DNA of 64,000 bases from Clostridiales bacterium (lineage in GTDB: Bacteria; Bacillota; Clostridia; Christensenellales; Aristaeellaceae): the NCBI GenBank assembly GCA_015056325.1, contig SVGL01000011.1, positions 26,524 to 90,523 of the forward strand. Direction: 5' to 3'. Position numbers and translations under genes: made by a program. The notes under the pieces were generated by a model, which saw nothing but the letters and a program-made list of their open reading frames with translations, did not search any database and was not told the origin of the DNA. Below, piece by piece: positions 7,408 to 14,921 of this stretch (positions are counted from its first letter, which is position 1; the number at the start of each line of letters is the position of its first letter).

Positions 7408-8553
7408 CTAGGTGATGAGGTCGATGGCCGTCTGCGGAATGAAGCCGCGCAGGGTTTTGCCGGTGCCCGGGGTCACCTCGACGTAATACCAGCTGCCGAA
7501 GTCGGAGAGCACCTTCACCTTGTCGCCGGCGTTCAGCCAACAGATAATTTCCCTGCTGGCAAGCGGATCGTCCGTGACATAGGTGTTGGTCTTGACGGTC
7601 TGCTCCGGCAGGTCGTACCAGCGGAGCTGCTGCACCTCGGTGTTGCGGGGCAGGGCAGAGGCGGCGATGTAGCCAAAGCGCATCTGGTCGCGGCTGATGT
7701 CGTACTGCACCAGCAGCCAGCCGTCCTCCTCGCCGAAGATCTGCACCCAGTCGTTGGTGGACATCTCCGCTTTTCCGTTGGCAGCGCGGTAGCTGTCACG
7801 GCCCGGTGCAGCGAAGACGTCGTACTTTTCACCGGCGCGGAGGTTAACGGAGACCGGCGTGTAGAAGTCCGTGGGGGTGACAGGCGGGTTGGTCAGCTTG
7901 GCACGAGCTTCCTCCAGGGTCTTGGGGAAGTCGTAGATGTTGAAGGCTGCGAAGCGGTTGTCGTAGGTGCCGTAGGCGTACTTGACGTTACGGCTGTTGT
8001 AAGCAACGTAATCCTCGCGCTCCTCGCCCTTGATATAGCCGATCTTTTCATCGTTAACGAAGGAGATCGTATCGTTATGCAGATTCCACACAAGCTTCAC
8101 CCGCCACACGCCATCAAACTTTCCGATAGCCATATGGTAGCCATTGTTGTTGTCCAGTTCGAACATGCGCCTCTCACCCCAAGGCGGTGTAATCTGCTCA
8201 TAAGCGTTGCCCCAGCCAATTTCCACGCGGGGCATCCCCTCCCCCACCACCATCTTGTAATTGCGCTGGGTGATGCGCAGATTGCCCTTGCTGTCCGGCT
8301 CAATCAGGCACACAATATGCAGCGAGCCGTTGGTCATAATCACAACGCCAGCGTGCATCTCCTCGCTGTACACCCAGGAAAGCCAGTTACTGGTGTCATC
8401 GCACTGGGCCACATGGAAGCCGTCCCACGCGGGCACATCAAACAACGTAGCGATCTCATCGGGCAGCGGATTGCGGATCGTCTCCTCCGCCATCGCAGGC
8501 ACGGCGCCCAACATCATCAGCATCGCCAGCAGGAAACTCAGCATTTCCTTCAT
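7408..8553 (-). CDS. Secreted protein with C-terminal SH3-type domains
   Basis: The 381-residue protein starts with a clear signal peptide (MKEMLSFLLAMLMML...AMA|EE). The N-terminal 200 residues form a domain I do not recognise. The C-terminal third holds two bacterial SH3-like segments (about 225-300 with VSVNLRAGEKYDVFAAPG, and 315-378 with a GSWYYVEVTPGTGKTLRGFIP ending). Such SH3 modules bind peptidoglycan or other wall polymers, so the protein probably acts at the cell surface. GAGGTGG precedes the ATG. It is followed downstream by the bidirectional terminator and is a neighbour of another SH3b protein at 8699-9862. Confidence 0.75.
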   Translation of the reverse strand: MKEMLSFLLAMLMMLGAVPAMAEETIRNPLPDEIATLFDVPAWDGFHVAQCDDTSNWLSWVYSEEMHAGVVIMTNGSLHIVCLIEPDSKGNLRITQRNYKMVVGEGMPRVEIGWGNAYEQITPPWGERRMFELDNNNGYHMAIGKFDGVWRVKLVWNLHNDTISFVNDEKIGYIKGEEREDYVAYNSRNVKYAYGTYDNRFAAFNIYDFPKTLEEARAKLTNPPVTPTDFYTPVSVNLRAGEKYDVFAAPGRDSYRAANGKAEMSTNDWVQIFGEEDGWLLVQYDISRDQMRFGYIAASALPRNTEVQQLRWYDLPEQTVKTNTYVTDDPLASREIICWLNAGDKVKVLSDFGSWYYVEVTPGTGKTLRGFIPQTAIDLIT

Positions 8554-8663
8554 TTTCGTCCACCTCGTTCATTTGGTTTGGAACAGCTGTCACCTATATA
8601 ACGATGGCGGAGAAGAAATCTTTCCCAGCTTTAGCGATTCGTTCACTTTTTTACAATTGTTAC

Positions 8664-8695
8664 AGAAAAAGCCGCATCCCGAAGGAAGCGGCATC
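8664..8695 (-). terminator. Intrinsic terminator of the five-SH3b gene
   Basis: On the minus strand GCCGCTTCC, loop TTCG, GGATGCGGC and TTTTTCTG follow the stop codon directly. Confidence 0.88.
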
Positions 8696-8698
8696 GTT

Positions 8699-9862
8699 TT
8701 ACTTTTTCAGGAACCTTGTCATCATGTAGCCCGTCTGGCCGTTGTACTTGACCTGGGACCAGGTGGCGCCGGGGGTGAGAATGGTCACCGCAGCGCCATG
8801 AGGCACCTTCTGCAGGATCTTGCCGGTGCTCTGTGAGGGACCATTGCGCAGGTACACGAAGGTGCGGTCGGGGTGGGTCACCGTAGCGGTAGAAGAGGAA
8901 CTCATCCCGTAGAAGCGCAGATACTGCGTCATCATGTAGCCGGTCTTGCCGTCCACGATGACCTTGCACCAGGTGCTGCCCTGCTGCAGCACGGTAACGT
9001 AGGTGCCGTTCCCGTACTTACCCAGTGACTTGGAGGAGCGAGATGCTGCCGCGCGGAGGTTCAATTTCTCATTGGCGCCGGGGTTATTGACCAGCGCGTA
9101 GCCGCCAGAGGTAGACGTGTTGCCGCCGGTGCTGCCGGAGTTGTTTCCGCCGGTGGAGGTGCTGGACTTGCGGATGATGCCATCCTTCAGGTAGTCGGTG
9201 CTCATGTAGCCCACGTAGCCGTTGACGGAGATCTTCCACCAGCCGTCGCCCTCCTGAATGATCATGCCGTAGCTGCCGCTGGGGATGGTTTTCACCACGC
9301 CATACTTGGTGCCGGGGCCCAGGCGGAGGTTCACGCCCTTGCCATTGGCTGCATAGACCGTGCAGATCTCATTGGAGTAGGTGGTGTACTTCTTATCCAC
9401 AAAGTCGGCATTGAAGTAGCCGTTGCGGTTTTCCACGCTGACATGGTACCAATCGCCATTCTCCGTCAGGAGGATGCAGGGCGTACCGTCGGGATAGGTG
9501 GCAATGACCCGGCCTGAATAGCTGCCGGAGGAGCGCATGTTGAGTTCACCATTGACATCCACAATGCCGATGACGCCCTTAGCGCCGGCGGAAATGTACA
9601 CATAGTCCTTGACCACGTAGCCGGATTGACCATTGGGGGTGCTGACCTTATAAAAATTCCCGCTCTGCCCGTCGATGCGCAGCCACTCGCCGCGCTGGCA
9701 TACACCAAGCTTCCGGGACTGTGTGGATGGGTTCTCCCGCAGGTTGACGCTGGACACATTCACCGTGCCAAAGCGCATATTGTCCGCCAGGGCAGTGGTG
9801 GACACCAGCATGATCAGAAGCGCGATAACAAAAACCAACAGCAGCTTGCAGCTTCTTTTCAT
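8699..9862 (-). CDS. Secreted protein with five SH3b repeats
   Basis: A lipoprotein-free signal peptide (residues 1-26, ending ALA|DN) is followed by five SH3_3-type repeats, each with the VNLRxxPS / GxVVKxIPxG / GxWxKVxxxGxxGYM pattern. They start near residues 34, 98, 163, 240 and 320. A Gly/Ser/Thr/Asn-rich linker separates repeats three and four. There is no catalytic domain. The family is generally wall-binding, so this is likely a surface or adhesion scaffold; the substrate is unknown. The start at 9862 follows GGAGGAA, and an upstream in-frame Met-rich stretch is excluded. A TTGCAA-17-TATAAT promoter lies 35 bases upstream. Confidence 0.82.
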   Translation of the reverse strand: MKRSCKLLLVFVIALLIMLVSTTALADNMRFGTVNVSSVNLRENPSTQSRKLGVCQRGEWLRIDGQSGNFYKVSTPNGQSGYVVKDYVYISAGAKGVIGIVDVNGELNMRSSGSYSGRVIATYPDGTPCILLTENGDWYHVSVENRNGYFNADFVDKKYTTYSNEICTVYAANGKGVNLRLGPGTKYGVVKTIPSGSYGMIIQEGDGWWKISVNGYVGYMSTDYLKDGIIRKSSTSTGGNNSGSTGGNTSTSGGYALVNNPGANEKLNLRAAASRSSKSLGKYGNGTYVTVLQQGSTWCKVIVDGKTGYMMTQYLRFYGMSSSSTATVTHPDRTFVYLRNGPSQSTGKILQKVPHGAAVTILTPGATWSQVKYNGQTGYMMTRFLKK

Positions 9863-9896
9863 CAGAGTTCCTCCCTCCTCATATTCATCCATCATC

Positions 9897-9925
9897 ATTA
9901 TATAGTATACTACTCAAAATTGCAA
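9897..9925 (-). promoter_or_regulatory. Sigma-A promoter of the SH3b gene
   Basis: TTGCAA (9920-9925) and TATAAT (9897-9902) with a 17-base spacer. Confidence 0.8.
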
Positions 9926-9954
9926 TACAATTTGCAGGAATTTACATCTTCCGC

Positions 9955-9985
9955 CATCAAAAAACGGCAGATCCGCCATCTGCCG
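9955..9985 (-). terminator. Intrinsic terminator of the ArsR-family gene
   Basis: On the minus strand CGGCAGA and TCTGCCG form the stem, followed by TTTTTTGATG, directly after the stop codon. Confidence 0.9.
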
Positions 9986-9993
9986 CTGAAGGT

Positions 9994-10356
9994 TTATGCC
10001 TCACATATGTGCTCCATTCCCTGCTTGAGGAGCGTCGCCACATGTTCATCCGCCAGGGAGTAAAAGACGGTCTTGCCGTCCCTGCGGGACTTGATGAGCC
10101 TTGCGTCCTTGAGGATACGCAGTTGGTGGCTGACGGCGCTTTGTGTCATTCCCAGGAGGGTGGCCAGGTCGCACACGCAGACCTCCGCCTCCAGCAGCAC
10201 GTAAAGAATACGCACCCGGGTACCATCGCCGAAGGTTTTGAACAGGTCAGCCAGGCGCAGAAGCTGCGTCATCTCCGGGAGGCTCTGCTGCACCTGCGTC
10301 ACCACATCCTCATGGACGCAAAGAAAGGAGCAGGAATCAATGGTGCGTTCGGACAT
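9994..10356 (-). CDS. ArsR/SmtB-family metal-responsive repressor, CadC-like
   Basis: The 120-residue winged-helix protein carries the alpha-3 metal motif EVCVCDLATLLG, the CadC-type spacing of two Cys, a recognition helix (TQSAVSHQLRILKDARLI) and two N-terminal Cys (SCSFLC at residues 8-13) that could complete a Cys4 site for soft metals such as Cd or Pb. Such repressors release DNA when metal binds. The gene stands alone between its own promoter (TTGCCA-17-TATAAT) and terminator. No metal efflux pump is adjacent, which is unusual for this family, so its target is elsewhere or it regulates itself. Confidence 0.88.
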   Translation of the reverse strand: MSERTIDSCSFLCVHEDVVTQVQQSLPEMTQLLRLADLFKTFGDGTRVRILYVLLEAEVCVCDLATLLGMTQSAVSHQLRILKDARLIKSRRDGKTVFYSLADEHVATLLKQGMEHICEA

Positions 10357-10388
10357 GGCGCGGGCCTCCTTTGGGATGTGTTCGTCTT

Positions 10389-10417
10389 ATTATAGCATGA
10401 TTCCGTCACATTGGCAA
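10389..10417 (-). promoter_or_regulatory. Sigma-A promoter of the ArsR-family gene
   Basis: TTGCCA (10412-10417) and TATAAT (10389-10394) with a 17-base spacer and a TG one base before the -10 box. Confidence 0.78.
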
Positions 10418-10448
10418 ACGAAACGGGCAGAGGATCGCTCCCCTGCCC
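10412..10448 (-). terminator. Terminator after tldE
   Basis: On the minus strand GGGCAGGGGAG and a partner ending TCCTCTGCCC form a stem, followed by GTTTCGTTTG. It overlaps the -35 box of the ArsR-family gene downstream. Confidence 0.7.
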
Positions 10449-10459
10449 TGTCATTCCGA

Positions 10460-11794
10460 TCAACCAGATACCTTCAGCGTGCCCACATCCACAGAGGGGC
10501 TGCCGATGGAGCTGCCGGAGAAGTCCAGATCACTGCCGACGGCCACGATGGACTTGAGCACCTCGTAGAAATTGCCCGCCACGGTGATCTGCTCCACCGC
10601 ATGGCCGCGCTTGCCGCTCTCAATGGTGTAGCCCTTGGAAAGCAGGGAGAAGTCACCGGAGGTGGGGTTCGCGCCGGAATGCAGACCCGCCAGATCGGTA
10701 ATGACCAGGCCCTCGCCCACATCAGCCATCAGTGCTTCGAGATCCTTCTCGCCGGGTTTGAAGAAGAAGTTGGTCGGTGCCACGCGAATGCCGCCGCCTG
10801 CACGGTGGGCATTGCCGGTGGTCTGGACGCCCTGCTTACGGGCAGTCTTGCGGGAGTGGAGGAGCGTGGTCAGCACGCCCTGGTCGATGACGGCCTTGGT
10901 ACGGCTGGCAGCGCCCTCGCCGTCGAAGCGCTGGGAGCCGAAGCCGCCGGGAAGCAGCGGGTCGTCCATCAGGGTAACGGCGTCGCTGGCAATCTTCTCG
11001 CCCTCCTTGCCCTTGAGCAGGCTCAGGTTCTGCTGGGCGTTCTCCGCGGAGAAGATGCCCGCAAAGGTCTGCAGCAGGCTCTGCATGGCGTCAAAGCGCA
11101 TGATGATGCGGTACTCGCCGCCGGGCACAGGGGTGCCGCCCAGCTGGCAGACGGTTTCCTCCACAGCCTTCTCGCCGATGCGCGCTGCGTCCAGGTCAGC
11201 GAACTTGCTGCCCGCCTCCATGTAGCCGCCAGTAGCGGTCTTGCCGTCCGCCTTGGCGATGGGCGCGGCGTAGGCCATGCAGTAGCTGCCCTCGTCGGTC
11301 AGGTCGAGGCCATAGCTGTTCTTCATGCGGATGGTGGACGTGCCGCTGGATACCATGGCCCGCTGCACCTTCCACACACGGGGATCCGCCTCCTTGGCGG
11401 CCTTTTCCATGGCAAGGCACAGGGCCAGCTTGGCCTCGGCAGTGGTTTCCTTCACGTCGGATTCCACCTCGGGGATGACGGGGTATTCCGCGTCACCGGC
11501 GTAGATCTCGTCCTGCTCGTCGGTCTCGATCAGGGCGGCAGACTCCTTCACGCCCTCCACCAGCTGCTGGATGGCAGCCTCGTCAAAAGCCTGGGTGGAG
11601 CTGGTGCCCATGCGGCCGTTCACCGTGCCGCGAAGGGACAGATTCTGGCTGGCGGACACCTGGTACTGGTTGATCTCACCCTCCAGCGCACCGGCGCGGA
11701 AGTTTTCGCCTGCGGTGTAGTAGACTTCAGCCGTGTCGATGCCAGCGGCCTTGGCAGCTTCCAGCACGCGGTCAATAAACAGATTCATATCCAT
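10460..11794 (-). CDS. tldE: TldE/PmbA-type metalloprotease partner subunit
   Basis: TldE pairs with TldD to form a heterodimeric Zn protease that trims unfolded peptides; in known cases it matures peptide bacteriocins or degrades antitoxins. This 444-residue protein has the PmbA/TldD fold pattern (AEVYYTAGENFRAGALEGEI near the start, GEYRIIMRFDAM and GGGIRVAPTNFFFKPG later) but no HExxxH motif, which is normal for the E subunit. It lies 15 bases after tldD with an AGGAGG site 10 bases before the ATG. No peptide substrate gene is visible next to the pair. Confidence 0.9.
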   Translation of the reverse strand: MDMNLFIDRVLEAAKAAGIDTAEVYYTAGENFRAGALEGEINQYQVSASQNLSLRGTVNGRMGTSSTQAFDEAAIQQLVEGVKESAALIETDEQDEIYAGDAEYPVIPEVESDVKETTAEAKLALCLAMEKAAKEADPRVWKVQRAMVSSGTSTIRMKNSYGLDLTDEGSYCMAYAAPIAKADGKTATGGYMEAGSKFADLDAARIGEKAVEETVCQLGGTPVPGGEYRIIMRFDAMQSLLQTFAGIFSAENAQQNLSLLKGKEGEKIASDAVTLMDDPLLPGGFGSQRFDGEGAASRTKAVIDQGVLTTLLHSRKTARKQGVQTTGNAHRAGGGIRVAPTNFFFKPGEKDLEALMADVGEGLVITDLAGLHSGANPTSGDFSLLSKGYTIESGKRGHAVEQITVAGNFYEVLKSIVAVGSDLDFSGSSIGSPSVDVGTLKVSG

Positions 11795-11809
11795 ATCGCA
11801 CTTACCTCC

Positions 11810-13192
11810 TTAACGGCCGCCAACGGTCAGGCTGCCCACGCGGATCATCGGCTGACCCACATCGGTGGGCACGGAGCCGGACATCGAACCACACATGCCC
11901 TGCGCCAGCTCGAGGTTCTTGCCCACGCGGTCGATCTTCAGCAGCACCTCGCTGCCGCGGCCGATCAGGCTCGCGCCGCGCACGGGATGGGCGATCTTGC
12001 CGTCCTTGACCAGGTAGCCCTCGTTGACCGCGAAGTTGAACTCGCCGGTGGCGGGATTGACGGAGCCGCCGCCCATCTTCTTGGCGTAGAGGCCGTCACC
12101 CATGGTAGCGATCATTTCAGCCTCGTCATCCTGGCCGGGCGCGATAAAGGTGGAGCGCATGCGGCTTGTGGGCGCGAAGGCATAGGACTGGCGGCGAGAG
12201 GAGCCGGTGATGGGCATGCCCATGCGGCGGGAGCCAAGGCGGTCAATCATGTAGTTGGTCAGCACGCCGTTCTCCACCAGCACGGTACGCTGGGCAGGGG
12301 TGCCCTCGTCGTCCACATGGATCATGCCCCAGCTGTTCACGATGGTGCCGTCGTCGATGGCGGTGACGCAGTCCGCGGCGATCTTCTGACCCAGCTTGCC
12401 CGCAAACTCGGACACGCCGATGGACACGCTGGTGGCTTCCAGGGAGTGACCGCAGGCCTCATGGAAGATGACGCCGCCAAAGCCGTTGTCAATCACGACA
12501 GGCATAATGCCCGCGGGGCACAGCGGCGCGTGCAGCATGGTGACAGCCTGCTTGGCAGCGGTCTCGCCGACCAGCTCAGGATTGATGTGGGCGTCGAAGA
12601 TCTCGAAGCCCATGGATGCGCCGGGGCTGTCAGAGCCGGTCTGATTCTCCGTGCCGTTGGATGCCACGGCGGACACTGCCAGACGGGTACGCACACGCCG
12701 GTCAGTAGCAAAAACGCCCTCGGTGTTGCAGACACAGATGTTCTGCACATGGTCGATGTAGTTGCCGATGACCTGCACAACCTCCGGAGAAACACGGCGT
12801 GCCGCAGCCTCTGCCGCGCGGATCTTCTCCGCCTTGACGGCAGCCTTCACGTCAGTGGGCAGCAGGCGGATCTCCTCAGGGCGGGTGTAATCAATGGCAT
12901 TGAAGGGCTGAACGATGCAGCCACTGCCACCCTTGACGGCAGCCGCCGCCTGGCGCGCACAGGCCATCAGGCCCTCGCGGGAGGTATCGTTGGTGTGAAC
13001 GTACACAGCATTGGTACCGGAAAATACGCGCACGCCTGCACCGTGCAGACGGCCGGTATTCGCCGTTTCGATGCGGCCGGAGCGCATCATGAGGGTGTTG
13101 TCAATGCGGTCTTCCACGAAGATTTCCGCAAAGTCGCCGCCGGTGCGGACTGCTTCCTGCAGCACCTCACGGGCGATGTTCTGATCAAGCAT
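11810..13192 (-). CDS. tldD: TldD zinc metalloprotease subunit
   Basis: The 460-residue catalytic partner of TldE. The zinc motif HEACGH lies at residues 244-249 and is followed by SLEATSVS; a conserved C-terminal Cys/Gly-rich segment (GMCGSMSGSVPTDVGQP) and LVKDGKIAHPVRGASLIG are also family signatures. The length matches the family. The start at 13192 follows AAAGGAGG. It is the first gene of a two-gene tldD-tldE operon with the promoter TGTACA-17-TATAAT upstream. Confidence 0.93.
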   Translation of the reverse strand: MLDQNIAREVLQEAVRTGGDFAEIFVEDRIDNTLMMRSGRIETANTGRLHGAGVRVFSGTNAVYVHTNDTSREGLMACARQAAAAVKGGSGCIVQPFNAIDYTRPEEIRLLPTDVKAAVKAEKIRAAEAAARRVSPEVVQVIGNYIDHVQNICVCNTEGVFATDRRVRTRLAVSAVASNGTENQTGSDSPGASMGFEIFDAHINPELVGETAAKQAVTMLHAPLCPAGIMPVVIDNGFGGVIFHEACGHSLEATSVSIGVSEFAGKLGQKIAADCVTAIDDGTIVNSWGMIHVDDEGTPAQRTVLVENGVLTNYMIDRLGSRRMGMPITGSSRRQSYAFAPTSRMRSTFIAPGQDDEAEMIATMGDGLYAKKMGGGSVNPATGEFNFAVNEGYLVKDGKIAHPVRGASLIGRGSEVLLKIDRVGKNLELAQGMCGSMSGSVPTDVGQPMIRVGSLTVGGR

Positions 13193-13230
13193 GATATATC
13201 CTCCTTTGGAAAGTCGTTGCTTTGCCCACC

Positions 13231-13259
13231 ATTATACACCCATTCGCTCGGATTGTACA
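13231..13259 (-). promoter_or_regulatory. Sigma-A promoter of tldD-tldE
   Basis: TGTACA (13254-13259) and a perfect TATAAT (13231-13236) with a 17-base spacer, 39 bases before the tldD start. Confidence 0.7.
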
Positions 13260-13327
13260 GTCCCTCATTCGGCAGGAATTTCAACGGCATTGTCGAATAG
13301 TCATCCCACATATGGAGGTGCATCACC

Positions 13328-13831
13328 ATGGAGCTTTGGGACCTGTACACCCGGGACCGTGAACCCACCGGCGAAATCCACATCCGCGGCGAAAAACTGC
13401 CGCCGGAACGCTACCATCTGGTGGTGCATGTGTGGATCCGCAACAGCCGGGGCGAATGGCTGATCAGCCAGCGCGCAGCAAGCCGGCCGACCTTTCCGCT
13501 GATGTGGGAGAGCGTGGGCGGCAGCGTCACCGCAGGCGAAGACAGCCTGACCGGGGCCATCCGCGAGGCCAAGGAGGAGGTCGGCGTTGACCTTGACCCT
13601 ACCCTGGGCAAGCTGGTGAATTCCACCGTCCGCGAGCATTTTCAGGACATCAAGGACGTCTGGGTGTTCCTGTATGACGGCGAAATCGACCTCCGCAATG
13701 CCACCACCGACGAGGTTGCCGACATGCGCTGGATGACGGTGGCGGAGATCCGTGCGCTGTATGAATCCGGCGAGCTGGTGCATACGCTGGGGTACTTCTT
13801 TGAGGAGCAGGAGTTGGGAGGGCTGGCATGA
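13328..13831 (+). CDS. Nudix hydrolase, isopentenyl-diphosphate isomerase-like (YfcD type)
   Basis: The 167-residue protein has the full Nudix box (GSVTAGE...REAKEEVGV) after a beta-rich start WDLYTRDREPTGEIHIRGE. This start and the HVWIRNSRGEWLISQRA strand are typical of the IDI-like/YfcD Nudix group. It would hydrolyse a nucleoside-diphosphate-linked substrate; the actual substrate cannot be read from the sequence. GGAGG precedes the ATG. Its stop overlaps the next gene by 4 bases, so the two are translationally coupled. Confidence 0.88.
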   Translation: MELWDLYTRDREPTGEIHIRGEKLPPERYHLVVHVWIRNSRGEWLISQRAASRPTFPLMWESVGGSVTAGEDSLTGAIREAKEEVGVDLDPTLGKLVNSTVREHFQDIKDVWVFLYDGEIDLRNATTDEVADMRWMTVAEIRALYESGELVHTLGYFFEEQELGGLA

Positions 13832-14109
13832 TGGATTTCCGCCATATCACGCCCTGCGGCGAATGCTGCGTGGGGTGCAAAAAGAAAGCCGACGGCATGT
13901 GCCACGGCTGCCGCGAAAGTGATGGGCATTGCGAGGAATGGGCTGGTTCAGGGGTGTGCCCGACCTACGCCTGCTGCAAGGAGCACGGCGTGCCCTTCTG
14001 CGGCGTGTGCCCGGAATTCCCCTGCGACCACCTGCCAATGCTGAAGTGGAGGCCGGACTGCGTCAGGGAACTGACGGAGCTAGCGAAGAATTACCATCTT
14101 CCAAGATAA
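13828..14109 (+). CDS. Small Cys-rich protein, DUF3795-like
   Basis: The 93-residue product has eleven Cys, mostly in pairs (CGECCVGCKK, MCHGCR, VCPTYACCKE, FCGVCPEFPC), a pattern that matches DUF3795, a small presumably zinc-binding family. No enzyme function is known for it. It overlaps the Nudix gene by 4 bases (ATGA), and 12 bases later comes the unknown 249-residue protein, so the three may be one transcript. Confidence 0.8.
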   Translation: MMDFRHITPCGECCVGCKKKADGMCHGCRESDGHCEEWAGSGVCPTYACCKEHGVPFCGVCPEFPCDHLPMLKWRPDCVRELTELAKNYHLPR

Positions 14110-14121
14110 CTAGGAGGAAAT

Positions 14122-14871
14122 ATGTACTGCCGTATTCATGACCAGGAGGAGAACCGTTACTACCGCTCCATCGTATATGGAATTATTTATGATACCAAGG
14201 TGGAGAACTACATCGTATTGGATCCCCTGCACAGCCAATTCCGGCTAATTCCCTATTGGCGGCCGGAGGACGGTCCCCTCAATCCACAGGTGTTTACCAT
14301 CCAGCCGGATCGCAGCGGGTGGGTAGATCTTAAGGAATCCTATGTGCTGCCGCTGACGACTTATTTGCGCACTCAGGGGATGAATCACTGTGTCCTGTAT
14401 TATAGCGGTTATCCCGATGTCTGCAAGGATCATGCCTTCCTCGCCGCGCTGCTGGCGCAGGGCAGCGTTCCCGCAGAAGACTGCGCCATCGCGCTCCATC
14501 CCCTGCCGGATGCAGATAACTGGCGCTACCTTCTCACCCAAGCTGACGCAGACGCCTTCATGCACCTGTTCGCCGGTTTCCACGATTCCACGCTGGACAA
14601 GCTCGTCTACGAGGAATCCCAGGGCATGAGCCGCATCACAGCCACCTTTGATAACAGCGGCTGGTACGGCGTGATTGAAATGTGCTTTGACGGTGTAACG
14701 GCTATCCACATCTGTCCGCCGCTGGAAAACAGGGATCGCTTTATTGGGGGAGCCATCCTGCGTGTATCAGATGAGGGTGTCCTCTGGGCAGATGAGGACT
14801 TCGATGATGAAACCGCTGACCAATACACCTTCATTAAAGCCCTCAGCACAAAGTGGCGCAAAATTGGATAA
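14122..14871 (+). CDS. Hypothetical protein, 249 residues
   Basis: I do not recognise a family over the full length. The N-terminal half (RSIVYGIIYDTKVENYIVLDPL) and middle are soluble, mixed alpha/beta. The C-terminal 100 residues, FHDSTLDKLVYEES then WYGVIEMCFDGVTAIHI and GGAILRVSDEGVLWADEDF, follow an F-H-D-S / beta-sheet pattern that I associate with small immunity- or repair-type domains in Bacillota. No toxin gene is adjacent. No signal peptide or membrane helix is seen. TAGGAGG lies 6 bases before the ATG. Confidence 0.7.
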   Translation: MYCRIHDQEENRYYRSIVYGIIYDTKVENYIVLDPLHSQFRLIPYWRPEDGPLNPQVFTIQPDRSGWVDLKESYVLPLTTYLRTQGMNHCVLYYSGYPDVCKDHAFLAALLAQGSVPAEDCAIALHPLPDADNWRYLLTQADADAFMHLFAGFHDSTLDKLVYEESQGMSRITATFDNSGWYGVIEMCFDGVTAIHICPPLENRDRFIGGAILRVSDEGVLWADEDFDDETADQYTFIKALSTKWRKIG

Positions 14872-14910
14872 AAAACGCCGCCGGAGGACGCAAATCCCCC
14901 GGCGGCAATC
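14872..14910 (-). terminator. Intrinsic terminator of the M18 peptidase gene
   Basis: On the minus strand GCCGCCGG and CCGGCGGC flank a loop and are followed by GTTTTTTAT. It also sits at the 3' end of the convergent gene at 14122-14871. Confidence 0.88.
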
Positions 14911-14921
14911 GTTATTGTAGC

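Noticed and set aside
10238..13300. 1020-codon open frame antisense to tldE and tldD
   Set aside because: Composition is His/Gly/Ala/Val-rich as expected for a shadow frame, and it lacks any domain. TldD and TldE on the other strand are clear.
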